The translations under genes and the position numbers were made by a program. The notes beneath the pieces are model-generated. The model did not search any database. It saw only the letters and a program-made list of their open reading frames with translations, and was not told where the DNA came from. A stretch of DNA of 18,802 nucleotides from CADAWZ01 sp045114665 (GTDB taxonomy: Bacteria > Vulcanimicrobiota > CADAWZ01), in assembly GCA_045114665.1 (NCBI GenBank), contig JBGUKW010000046.1, positions 1 to 18,802 of the forward strand, written 5' to 3'. This document shows, one piece after another, positions 7,178 to 14,127 of this stretch. Position 1 is the first letter of the stretch; each line of letters starts with the position of its first letter.

Positions 7178-7242
7178 ATAAATATAAAATAAAAAAGAAC
7201 ACTTCTTTTGATGAAGTGTTCTTTTTTATTTTATATTTATTT
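7176..7242. terminator. Bidirectional terminator with a perfect 30-bp stem
   Basis: The arms 7176-7205 and 7213-7242 are perfectly complementary, with a 7-base loop at 7206-7212. The core AAGAACACTTC/GAAGTGTTCTT is flanked by A-runs on the left and T-runs on the right, so a U-tract follows the stem on either strand. The palindrome starts inside the stop codon of the rightward gene (7175-7177) and ends at the base before the stop codon of the leftward gene (7243-7245). Confidence 0.93.
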
Positions 7243-7920
7243 TTACATTTCGGATAGTGCTTTATGAAATTTTTCTACATATCTTTTGGCTGTTGCATTT
7301 GGAATTTTGTTGCCTGCTCGTGATACTGTTCCTGGACCTTGATTATATGCTGCAAGTGCCACATCAAGATTTTTAAATTTTGTCAACATCAATTTTATAT
7401 ATTTTGTTCCTGCAATTATATTTTTTTCAGGATCCCAACAGTCATAAATCCCCATATCTTTTGCAGTTGATGGTTTTAACTGCATTAATCCACAAGCTCC
7501 TGAATATGAAAGAGCGTTTGGATTATATGAAGATTCAATTTGTATTATTGCTCTTATTATATATGGATTTACATCATATTTTTCTGCACATTTTTCAATA
7601 ATAGCTGATATGTTTAAATGATCCTGTTCTTGTAGGCGAGACATGTCTCTTGCTCTGTCGAGACTTCCTCTTGAAGAAAGAACCCTTCTTTTTCTATTTG
7701 CTAAATTGCTATTTTTATATTTTTTTGGAAGTTGAGTCATATATATATTTGGAACTGATATTGATTTGTTGTAATTTAGGATTCCATTATATACACTTTC
7801 TTTCCCTAATTTAGTCATTTCTTCAACAACTACAGAACCAGATACTGTTTCTAAATCTTCGGCAAATACAGGGGCGACAAAAATTAACAAACACAATAGA
7901 ATAGTTGATAGTAATTTCAT
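7243..7920 (-). CDS. Lytic transglycosylase, SLT family, exported
   Basis: A murein-cleaving enzyme that acts outside the cytoplasmic membrane. Residues 1-20 form a signal peptide ending VFA, with likely cleavage before Glu21; there is no lipobox Cys, so it is not a lipoprotein. A basic linker (about 50-100, with NRKRRV) leads to the SLT goose-lysozyme-like domain at about 101-225. Catalytic Glu129 sits in IIQIESSYNP. The other signature blocks are GACGLMQLKPSTA (141-153) and ALAAYNQGPGTV (188-199). All expected catalytic features are intact. A GGAGA ribosome site lies just before the ATG. The gene stands alone and converges on the small Cys-rich gene. Such enzymes often open the wall for pilus or secretion machinery, which fits the pilT genes nearby, but general wall turnover is equally possible. 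Confidence 0.95.
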   Translation of the reverse strand: MKLLSTILLCLLIFVAPVFAEDLETVSGSVVVEEMTKLGKESVYNGILNYNKSISVPNIYMTQLPKKYKNSNLANRKRRVLSSRGSLDRARDMSRLQEQDHLNISAIIEKCAEKYDVNPYIIRAIIQIESSYNPNALSYSGACGLMQLKPSTAKDMGIYDCWDPEKNIIAGTKYIKLMLTKFKNLDVALAAYNQGPGTVSRAGNKIPNATAKRYVEKFHKALSEM

Positions 7921-7930
7921 GATTTCTCCG

Positions 7931-7946
7931 AATTTTCACGAAAATT
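7931..7946. repeat. 16-bp inverted repeat in the leader of the transglycosylase gene
   Basis: AATTTTC and GAAAATT are separated by two bases, directly upstream of the GGAGA ribosome site of the leftward gene. It could be an operator or a small leader hairpin, but AT-rich palindromes this short also arise by chance. Confidence 0.3.
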
Positions 7947-7972
7947 GATAACTCGTTGATTAAATAATTGGG

Positions 7973-8001
7973 GTTACACAGCACAGAAGTTGTTTATTCA
8001 A
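7973..8001 (-). promoter_or_regulatory. Candidate promoter for the lytic transglycosylase
   Basis: On the minus strand, TTGAAT (complement of 7996-8001) is followed after 17 bases by TGTAAC (complement of 7973-7978), about 53 bases before the ATG. It is a weak match to consensus, and no other element in this 254-base gap is better placed. Confidence 0.3.
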
Positions 8002-8071
8002 ATTATTTAGTTTCCGAATTTTAAAAATAATAAAAGATTATTTACTATTTTTTTATAACGCCTTATTCTAT

Positions 8072-8089
8072 CATTTTCAATTGAAAATG
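8072..8089. promoter_or_regulatory. 18-bp perfect palindrome, possible operator
   Basis: CATTTTCAA followed by its exact complement, centred 21 bases upstream of the -35 box of the next promoter. The position and symmetry suit a dimeric DNA-binding regulator. No run of T follows, so it is not an obvious terminator. Confidence 0.45.
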
Positions 8090-8101
8090 TCAAATTTTTT
8101 A

Positions 8102-8130
8102 TTGCATTTCAATTATAAATATGATAAAAT
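8102..8130 (+). promoter_or_regulatory. Extended -10 promoter for the zinc-ribbon membrane gene
   Basis: TTGCAT at 8102-8107, a 17-base spacer and TAAAAT at 8125-8130, preceded by TG at 8122-8123, form an extended -10 element. It lies 44 bases before the ATG at 8175. Confidence 0.6.
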
Positions 8131-8174
8131 TACTGTAAAAATAATCTGTGTAATTTACTTTAATAAGAAAAATT

Positions 8175-9074
8175 ATGAAATGTAAAAAATGTGGTAATGA
8201 AATAATTGAATCTATTGGGTATTGTGTCAGTTGTAAAACAAAAGAAGAAATGAAATATAATGTTGAAAGTTATATTTCTGATTTTTATGAGATTCCAATT
8301 ATTAAAACTACAAATAATAAATATCCTAAATATAATAATATAAGGTTTTATGATGATGGTTTTTGTTTAAATTTTGATTATAACAAGAAACCTATTGATA
8401 CTTCAAAGATATTTGTGGAATTGATGTATGGAACAGGACTATTTGCTTTTGTTGGGTTTGTCTATTATATGTCATTACGCAATAATTGTTCAAATTCACT
8501 GTTAATATTATATATATCTTTGGGGCTTTTTTTTCTTGCAGTTTTGTTCGCTTTTATTCCATTATATGTTAATCCAAGTGTAAATATTTGTTATGTTGAT
8601 ATCAATAAGAAATGCTTAAAATTGAGTTATAGTAAATATAAAACAAATCAAGAAGATTTTGAAAAATCTGGTGTATTTAAGGTGTCAGTTGATTCTGTTC
8701 ATAAATTAATAGAGCAAATAGAAGAAGTTGAAAAGCCTAAGAAAATTAATGATAATAAAATAGAAATTGAAATACCTAAAGAAAATATAAGCAAGATAAA
8801 AATTAGAAGAATTTATGATATAGAAAATGAACATATACTTTCTAATGGGTTGTTAAATTATCAAAATAAAGAAGAACACTATTATGCTTTTTATGTTTGT
8901 TTTGTCAATCCAATTTATATTTATGACGAGAAAAAGAAGTATAAAAAGACAGAAAAGAAAGAAAAGATTAAATTGGAAGAAATTAGGCTCATATCACATA
9001 TATTTTCAGAATCTGTTGATTTAGAGAATATTAAAAACGAATTTGAAAATGAATTGGGTTTAACAAAAAAATAG
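8175..9074 (+). CDS. Membrane protein with N-terminal zinc ribbon, unknown function
   Basis: A 299-residue protein that I cannot assign to a named family. It begins with a zinc-ribbon knuckle pair, Cys3-x2-Cys6 and Cys17-x2-Cys20. Two membrane segments follow, at about 83-102 and 110-133, separated by a short hydrophilic turn, so both termini probably face the cytoplasm. The rest (about 135-299) is a charged alpha/beta region ending in a Lys/Glu-rich stretch. Its KIRRIYDIEN and YYAFYVCFVNPIYIYDEK segments may form a small beta-rich domain. The layout (zinc ribbon, paired helices, soluble tail) is common among bacterial membrane sensors and stress proteins, but that is only analogy. The gene has its own promoter and a weak ribosome site. 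It precedes pilT by 91 bases without a clear terminator, so read-through into the pilT cluster is possible. Confidence 0.85.
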   Translation: MKCKKCGNEIIESIGYCVSCKTKEEMKYNVESYISDFYEIPIIKTTNNKYPKYNNIRFYDDGFCLNFDYNKKPIDTSKIFVELMYGTGLFAFVGFVYYMSLRNNCSNSLLILYISLGLFFLAVLFAFIPLYVNPSVNICYVDINKKCLKLSYSKYKTNQEDFEKSGVFKVSVDSVHKLIEQIEEVEKPKKINDNKIEIEIPKENISKIKIRRIYDIENEHILSNGLLNYQNKEEHYYAFYVCFVNPIYIYDEKKKYKKTEKKEKIKLEEIRLISHIFSESVDLENIKNEFENELGLTKK

Positions 9075-9165
9075 GATCCCTTTTTTTAAAAGGAATGGAG
9101 ATATAAAATATAGAAAGAAAATTTAAAGAAAATTATTATATTGAAAAGCGAAGGTTCCGCAACTT

Positions 9166-10290
9166 ATGGATAATATGAATCTTGATCTTTATGAAGAGTT
9201 AAATCAGCTTGATATTGATGATTTAACTCAAGAGATGACGATAGAAGATTTGCTGCATATAATGGTTGAAAAGGGTTCTTCTGATCTTCATTTAAAAGCT
9301 GGCTGTGCTCCTATGATAAGAGTTGATGGAGAGTTAGTTCCTATAACTTATGAACTGCTTTCTGCTGAAGTTGTAAGGAGAATGATTGAAAGCATTTTAA
9401 CAGAAGAGCAGAAGGCTAAATTTGTAGTTGAAAAAGAACTCGATATGGCATATAGTGTTCCAGGTTTATCGAGATTTAGGGTAAATGTATTTATGCAGAG
9501 AAATACATGGTCAACTGCAATAAGAGTTATTCCTTCAAGACCTTTCTCGATAGATGAATTGAAACTTCCTCATATTTTGAAAGACCTTGCAATGAAGCCG
9601 AGAGGTCTTATCTTAGTTACAGGTCCAACAGGAAGTGGTAAATCAACAACTCTTGCTGCTATGGTAAATCATATAAATGAGAACAAGCGTTGTCATATTG
9701 TCTCTGTTGAAGACCCTATCGAATTTTTACACAAAGATAAAAACAGTGTTTTGAGCCAAAGAGAAGTTGGAGAAGATACGAACAGTTTCACAAATGCTTT
9801 GAAACATGTTTTGCGTCAAGACCCAGATGTTATTCTCATAGGTGAGATGAGAGATCTTGAAACAGTTTCAATCGCTATAACTGCTGCAGAGACAGGACAC
9901 CTTGTTTTGGCTACATTACACACAAATAGTGCTTCAAATACTATCGACAGAATGATAGATATATTTCCACCACATCAACAACAACAGATTAGAATGCAGT
10001 TGTCTGTAACATTGGAAGGAATTGTCTGTCAAACTCTTGTTCCAAGAGCTGAAGGTTCTGGTAGAATTTTGGCGATGGAGCTTTTGCCAGTAACTCCAGC
10101 TGTAAGAAATGTAATCAGAGAAGGAAAGAGTTATCAAATTCCAAATATTATCCAAAGTGGTGCTCAATATGGTATGCAATCTCTTGATGTATCACTTAGA
10201 AATTTATATCTTCAAGGTCTTATTAGTTATGATGAGGCTCTTGCAAAAGCTTCATCACCAGAAGAGTTTATAAAATTGGTAGGTAAATAA
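9166..10290 (+). CDS. pilT: PilT, type IV pilus retraction ATPase
   Basis: A hexameric cytoplasmic ATPase that powers pilus retraction. At 374 residues it is slightly longer than typical PilT because of an acidic extension of about 25 residues before the usual N-terminus (TIEDLLHIMVEKGSSDLHLKA). All functional motifs are intact: Walker A GPTGSGKST at 153-161, Asp box VEDPIEF at 181-187, Walker B LIGEMRD at 224-230 with catalytic Glu227, and His box TGHLVLATLHTN at 243-254. The C-terminal PilT signature, which needs the AIRNLIRE-like helix, reads AVRNVIREGK at 312-321. The ATG at 9166 has a weak AAGG site 11 bases upstream; ATG 9175 is an alternative. It lies three bases upstream of a second, degenerate pilT paralogue and begins an apparent operon. 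No pilin or assembly-ATPase gene is in this window. Confidence 0.95.
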   Translation: MDNMNLDLYEELNQLDIDDLTQEMTIEDLLHIMVEKGSSDLHLKAGCAPMIRVDGELVPITYELLSAEVVRRMIESILTEEQKAKFVVEKELDMAYSVPGLSRFRVNVFMQRNTWSTAIRVIPSRPFSIDELKLPHILKDLAMKPRGLILVTGPTGSGKSTTLAAMVNHINENKRCHIVSVEDPIEFLHKDKNSVLSQREVGEDTNSFTNALKHVLRQDPDVILIGEMRDLETVSIAITAAETGHLVLATLHTNSASNTIDRMIDIFPPHQQQQIRMQLSVTLEGIVCQTLVPRAEGSGRILAMELLPVTPAVRNVIREGKSYQIPNIIQSGAQYGMQSLDVSLRNLYLQGLISYDEALAKASSPEEFIKLVGK

Positions 10291-10293
10291 GTC

Positions 10294-11367
10294 ATGATAA
10301 GTAAGGGTGAATTATTAAAAGGTATGATTGATTCTGATATGTATGAAGTACATATCGTTCCAGGTTCTCCTATTATGTATCGTAACTCTATAGGTGAACT
10401 TGAGCCTATGATTGCTGGTAATATTTCTACTAATGATACAAAGGCTTTTATCGGAGATCTTTTAAATGGAGATCAAAAGATAGAATTTGCACAAAATAAA
10501 GAACTTGATTTTGTTGTAAGTGCATCTGGAGTTTCAAGATATAGATTTAGTATAGCCATGCAAAGAGGTTCTATTTCGGCTATAATAAGAACATATCCTA
10601 AGAAAATTTCTGATTTTGACAAATTAAATCTTCATAAGAGCGTTAAAGATATTGCTGAAAATATAAGAAAAGGTCTTGTTATCGTAACAGGTCCTAAAGG
10701 TTCAGGAAAGTCAACAACTCTTGCAGCTGTTTTAGACCATATTATATCATCAAGACCAGTTAAGATTTTATCTCTTGAAAATCCCATTAAATATCTATTT
10801 GCAAATAAAAAGGGAGTTATTGCCCAAAGAGAGATGGGAATAGATGTAAAAGATAGAGCTTTGTTTTTCCAAAATCTCGTAAATCAATCAGCTGATGTTT
10901 TGGTTATAGACGAACTTACAAATGCAGATGAGGCTTTGAAATTGTTGTTACTTGCTGCAGGTGGAACTATCGTTTTCTTAAAGATGATTTCTCCTTCAAT
11001 AACAAATGCCATGGATTTGATTTTAAATCTTTTCCCAAGTCATCTCCAAGACAGTACAAGATCAATGCTTGCAACTGCACTTGAAGCTGGTATGTCTCAG
11101 ATTTTGTGTAAAGATGTTACAGGAAAGAAATTGTTGCCTGCAATGGAAATATACAAAGCAACTAATAACATGAGACAGAATATAAGAGAAAATAAATTCG
11201 ATTTGGTATATCAAGTAATGGGAGCTGCTGGAAGACAAGAAGGCATGACCAACCAAGAGGCAAGTTTACGTCAAATGGAAAAACAGAACTTGATCACCAA
11301 AGATGAAGCATTGGCAAGATCAAGCAGACCAGATGCAATGAAGAAACTATTTGCACAAGCATTTTAG
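10294..11367 (+). CDS. Degenerate PilT paralogue, probably non-catalytic
   Basis: It aligns with PilT over its whole 357 residues, but key boxes have changed. Walker A is kept (GPKGSGKST, 133-141), so nucleotide binding is likely. The Asp box EDPIEF has become ENPIKY (162-167), losing both acidic residues that matter for hydrolysis. The Walker B region reads VIDELTN (204-210): the Glu remains at 207 but the MRD signature is gone. The His box TGHLVLATLHTN has become AGGTIVFLKMIS (222-233), losing both His. The frame is intact and the C-terminal NMRQNIREN helix is kept, so it is a maintained protein and not a pseudogene. It starts three bases after pilT. A role as a structural or regulatory subunit in mixed rings, or as a brake on PilT, is plausible inference. 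Confidence 0.88.
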   Translation: MISKGELLKGMIDSDMYEVHIVPGSPIMYRNSIGELEPMIAGNISTNDTKAFIGDLLNGDQKIEFAQNKELDFVVSASGVSRYRFSIAMQRGSISAIIRTYPKKISDFDKLNLHKSVKDIAENIRKGLVIVTGPKGSGKSTTLAAVLDHIISSRPVKILSLENPIKYLFANKKGVIAQREMGIDVKDRALFFQNLVNQSADVLVIDELTNADEALKLLLLAAGGTIVFLKMISPSITNAMDLILNLFPSHLQDSTRSMLATALEAGMSQILCKDVTGKKLLPAMEIYKATNNMRQNIRENKFDLVYQVMGAAGRQEGMTNQEASLRQMEKQNLITKDEALARSSRPDAMKKLFAQAF

Positions 11368-11573
11368 TTAAAATTTTTATAGTATAGATTAAAATTTTAA
11401 TTTAATTATTTTATTTATAGTATTGCTAAATAGAGAAAATTTACACAAGCATTTTAGTTAAAATTTTTATAGTATAGATTAAAATTTTAACTAAATTATT
11501 TTATTTATAGTATTGCTAAATAGAGAAAATTTGCACAAGCATTTTAGTTAAAATTTTGATAAATAGAGAAAAA
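11351..11573 (+). repeat. 90-bp tandem repeat that duplicates the end of the PilT-like gene
   Basis: The units are 11351-11440, 11441-11530 and a third at 11531 to about 11573 that has lost roughly 47 internal bases. Units 1 and 2 differ at only three positions. Unit 1 contains the last codons and stop of the upstream gene, so copies 2 and 3 carry non-functional CACAAGCATTTTAG gene ends. Unit 2 also holds a 15-bp AT-only stem (11453-11467 with 11481-11495, 13-base loop) that is less perfect in unit 1. The repeat explains the whole 208-base gap between the genes. The truncated third copy provides the sequence directly before the next start codon. Confidence 0.93.
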
Positions 11574-11575
11574 AC

Positions 11576-12976
11576 TTGATAATAGATTTGCATTTGTACA
11601 CAGATAAATATACACAGAAAAAAGAATTGCCGACAGAAGCTATATTAAAAGCTATTTCTGATGGTCTTGATGCTGTAGTGTTGATTGAAAAAAATAGACT
11701 TTGGACAGCTGAAGAAATAGCCGAGCTTAAGGCGAAAATAAATGTCGGCAATTTTTTGATATTGTCTGGACAGCTTGTCAGATGTGAAGAGGGGAATGTT
11801 CTTGTTATAGGAGCAGATACTGCTTTTGAAGATGGATTGTCTGCTTTTAATTTGAAACATAGAGTAGCTTCTGAAGGTGGCTGTTGCATTTTTGTTCCAG
11901 ATTGTTCAGATAGTAAAAGTGTTGAATCTGCATTTGAGTTTATAAATAGGAAATTATCTGCTTTTGATATTTTTGATGGAATTGAAATATATCATTCTGA
12001 AATGTCAAAAAAAGATATGAGAGATTTTCTTGAATTGAGGAGAAAAATTCATTTTTGTGCATTAGCTGGAAGTTGTTCTACAACTCCTGCATTGTATTGT
12101 ACTAAATTTTTTGCTCAAATAAAGAATGAAAAAGAATTAGCTTCTGAAATTATCAAAGGCAAAGTTTATCCATGTCCTATAAATGGATTTAGTGTTGATC
12201 CTCGTGGTGGTTCTCTTTCTAAGATCTCTTGGAATATCCCTAAAAGTGATATGATAAAACAAAAAGGGCTTATTTTTGACTTATATGGAACTCTTGTTTC
12301 TTTGACAAGCACTGAAACATATACTGAATTTCATAGATTGGCAATGTGGCTTTCTAATGAAAATATTCAAGTTTCAGGTGAAAGCCTTATGAACTACTAT
12401 CGTCAAAAATGTTCTGAATTTTATGCTAATGCTTTAAAAACAGTAAAATTTCCAGAGGTCGATATATTACAGGTGTTAAAGGATGCAATATCCTTCTTTT
12501 CTGGTAAGCCATGTTCTAATGAATTTGCGAGAAAAGCAGCACTTGTATTTAGAACTTTTTCTATCAAAAGTATAAAATTATATCCACATACAAGGAGAGT
12601 TTTGCGAGAACTCAAAAGAAGAGGATATGTGATGGGAATTATATCAAATGCCCAAGCAGTTTTTACCATTCCAGAAATAGAGGATTTAAAACTGTGGCAA
12701 TTTTTTGATTTTATAATTCTCTCTTCTGATGTTGGTTGTAGCAAACCTGATGATAAAATTTATGGCATAGCTTCAAGGCAACTTGAATTGCCTCCTTCTC
12801 AAACTGCTTTTGTGGGAGATGATTTATATGGTGATATTTTTGGAGCTCAAAAACATGGGTATAAAACTGTTTTTGTAAAGACGAATGTAGGCAATTTAAA
12901 TTCACCAGGGAATGTAACTCCTGATGTAACACTTGTTGATGGTGATTTGAGAAATCTTTTGAGGATTTTTCCTTAG
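11576..12976 (+). CDS. PHP-like/HAD hydrolase fusion, PHP metal site degenerate
   Basis: A 466-residue two-domain protein. Residues 1 to about 215 follow the PHP phosphoesterase plan (MIIDLHLYTDKY start, GLDAVVLIEKN at 30-40, DGIEIYHSE at 134-142). The metal ligands are altered: the first HxH is HLY (6-8), the expected DH pair is EK (38-39), and the late D-x-H motif is missing (GSCSTT, 165-170). Residues about 229-466 form a HAD hydrolase with nucleophile Asp235 in FDLYGTL, Ser357 in IISNAQ, Lys390 in SKPD and acidic pair Asp415-Asp416 in FVGDDLYGDI. The FDxYGTL form, with Tyr at the second position, is seen in the haloacid-dehalogenase branch. The HAD part looks active; the PHP part looks catalytically dead and may bind a ligand. 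The start is TTG 11576, which gives the usual PHP N-terminus; only a weak AGAG precedes it. Confidence 0.85.
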   Translation: MIIDLHLYTDKYTQKKELPTEAILKAISDGLDAVVLIEKNRLWTAEEIAELKAKINVGNFLILSGQLVRCEEGNVLVIGADTAFEDGLSAFNLKHRVASEGGCCIFVPDCSDSKSVESAFEFINRKLSAFDIFDGIEIYHSEMSKKDMRDFLELRRKIHFCALAGSCSTTPALYCTKFFAQIKNEKELASEIIKGKVYPCPINGFSVDPRGGSLSKISWNIPKSDMIKQKGLIFDLYGTLVSLTSTETYTEFHRLAMWLSNENIQVSGESLMNYYRQKCSEFYANALKTVKFPEVDILQVLKDAISFFSGKPCSNEFARKAALVFRTFSIKSIKLYPHTRRVLRELKRRGYVMGIISNAQAVFTIPEIEDLKLWQFFDFIILSSDVGCSKPDDKIYGIASRQLELPPSQTAFVGDDLYGDIFGAQKHGYKTVFVKTNVGNLNSPGNVTPDVTLVDGDLRNLLRIFP

Positions 12977-13002
12977 TTTAATGATATATAGGAGTTGTTA
13001 TT

Positions 13003-14106
13003 ATGGACATACCAAAAACAAATAATGTCATGATAGATAGACTAAATGTCATGCTTAGTATAATGGTGAGAGAAGGGGCTTCGGATATTTATTTGAGAAG
13101 TGAACATAAGCCATATTTGAGAATAGATGGTGAAATTGTACTTCTCGATCTTCCAGAAATAACTACTGAAGAAATGCAACTTCTCACAAGAGGAATTCTT
13201 AAACCAAATGAGCTTGATGCTTTTGTCAAGAAACTTGAATCAAATGTAATGTATGCAACTCCTGAGTTAGGTCGTTTTAGGGTAAATATATATGTTCAAA
13301 AAGGAACGATCGCCATGGTTATGAGAAAGATCAGAGAAGATATTTCTGATTTTGAATCACTCGGTCTTCCCAAAAAATTAGAGACATTAAGTCTTTTGAG
13401 AGCAGGACTTGTTTTGATAACTGGTCCAACAGGAAGTGGTAAATCAACAACACTTGCTTCTATGGTTAAATATAGAAACATAAAATCAATAGGTCATATT
13501 ATAACAATAGAAGACCCTATAGAATTTATGCATGATGATATAAACTGTATTATAAGTCAAAGAGAAGTCGGTATTGATACGAGAACTTTTGCTTCCGCCC
13601 TTGAAAGTGCTCTTCGTGAAGCTCCAGATGTATTGCTTATAGGTGAGATGAGAGATGTTGAATCTGTCAAAGCAGCCATGTACTTTGCAGAGACTGGACA
13701 TCTTGTTTTAGGAACACTCCACGCAAATAATGCTTCTCAAACTATTGAAAGACTTCTTCAATTTTTCCCAACAGAAATTCATACTCAGATATTACAGGCT
13801 ATTTCTATAAATTTGAGAGGTATATTTTCACAGAGATTGGTTAGGCAGAAAACTTCTGACGAGAGAATTCCAATTTATGAGTTAATGGTTGTAAATGCTC
13901 GTATGAAAGAACTTATTGCATCAAATAAACTTTCTCAAATTTCTAAAGAAATTGATTTGTTCCATACAGAAGGCATGATTTCATTTGATAAGTGTATTAT
14001 GGATATGTTGAAAAAAGGAAAGATTTCAGCTGAGTCAGCTCTTGCCAATTCAGATAATCCTAATGATTTGAAATTAAAAATAAAAACAAGTGGAATAAAA
14101 ATCTAA
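13003..14106 (+). CDS. Third PilT/PilU-type ATPase, catalytically intact
   Basis: A 367-residue retraction-ATPase paralogue. The N-terminal domain starts at about residue 13 (RLNVMLSIMVREGASDIYLRS). Walker A is GPTGSGKST at 141-149, the Asp box IEDPIEF is at 169-175, Walker B LIGEMRD is at 212-218 with Glu215, and the His box TGHLVLGTLHANN is at 231-243. The C-terminal AIRNLIRE-like helix of true PilT is not clear here (NARMKELIASNK instead), and the region matching PilT's ELDMAY reads ESNVMY, so it may act as a PilU-like accessory motor. A good GGAG site lies eight bases before the ATG. It follows the PHP-HAD gene by 26 bases. Two hydrolysis-competent ATPases and one degenerate one in a single cluster suggest specialised subunits. 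Confidence 0.93.
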   Translation: MDIPKTNNVMIDRLNVMLSIMVREGASDIYLRSEHKPYLRIDGEIVLLDLPEITTEEMQLLTRGILKPNELDAFVKKLESNVMYATPELGRFRVNIYVQKGTIAMVMRKIREDISDFESLGLPKKLETLSLLRAGLVLITGPTGSGKSTTLASMVKYRNIKSIGHIITIEDPIEFMHDDINCIISQREVGIDTRTFASALESALREAPDVLLIGEMRDVESVKAAMYFAETGHLVLGTLHANNASQTIERLLQFFPTEIHTQILQAISINLRGIFSQRLVRQKTSDERIPIYELMVVNARMKELIASNKLSQISKEIDLFHTEGMISFDKCIMDMLKKGKISAESALANSDNPNDLKLKIKTSGIKI

Positions 14107-14127
14107 TTTTTTATTTTAGGAGTATTT

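Noticed and set aside
9077..9094. Possible terminator after the zinc-ribbon membrane gene (TCCC, T-run, A-run, AGGA).
   Set aside because: The arms pair only over a few bases with a bulge and almost no loop, and no T-run follows the second arm.
10294..11367. The degenerate pilT copy as a pseudogene.
   Set aside because: The frame is full length without stops or frameshifts, it is spaced three bases from pilT and it keeps Walker A and the C-terminal helix. Changes are concentrated in catalytic boxes, which is not the pattern of random decay.
11351..11573. CRISPR array or insertion-element ends.
   Set aside because: The units are contiguous 90-bp copies without spacers. The first unit contains the end of a coding gene, and there is no transposase or target duplication.
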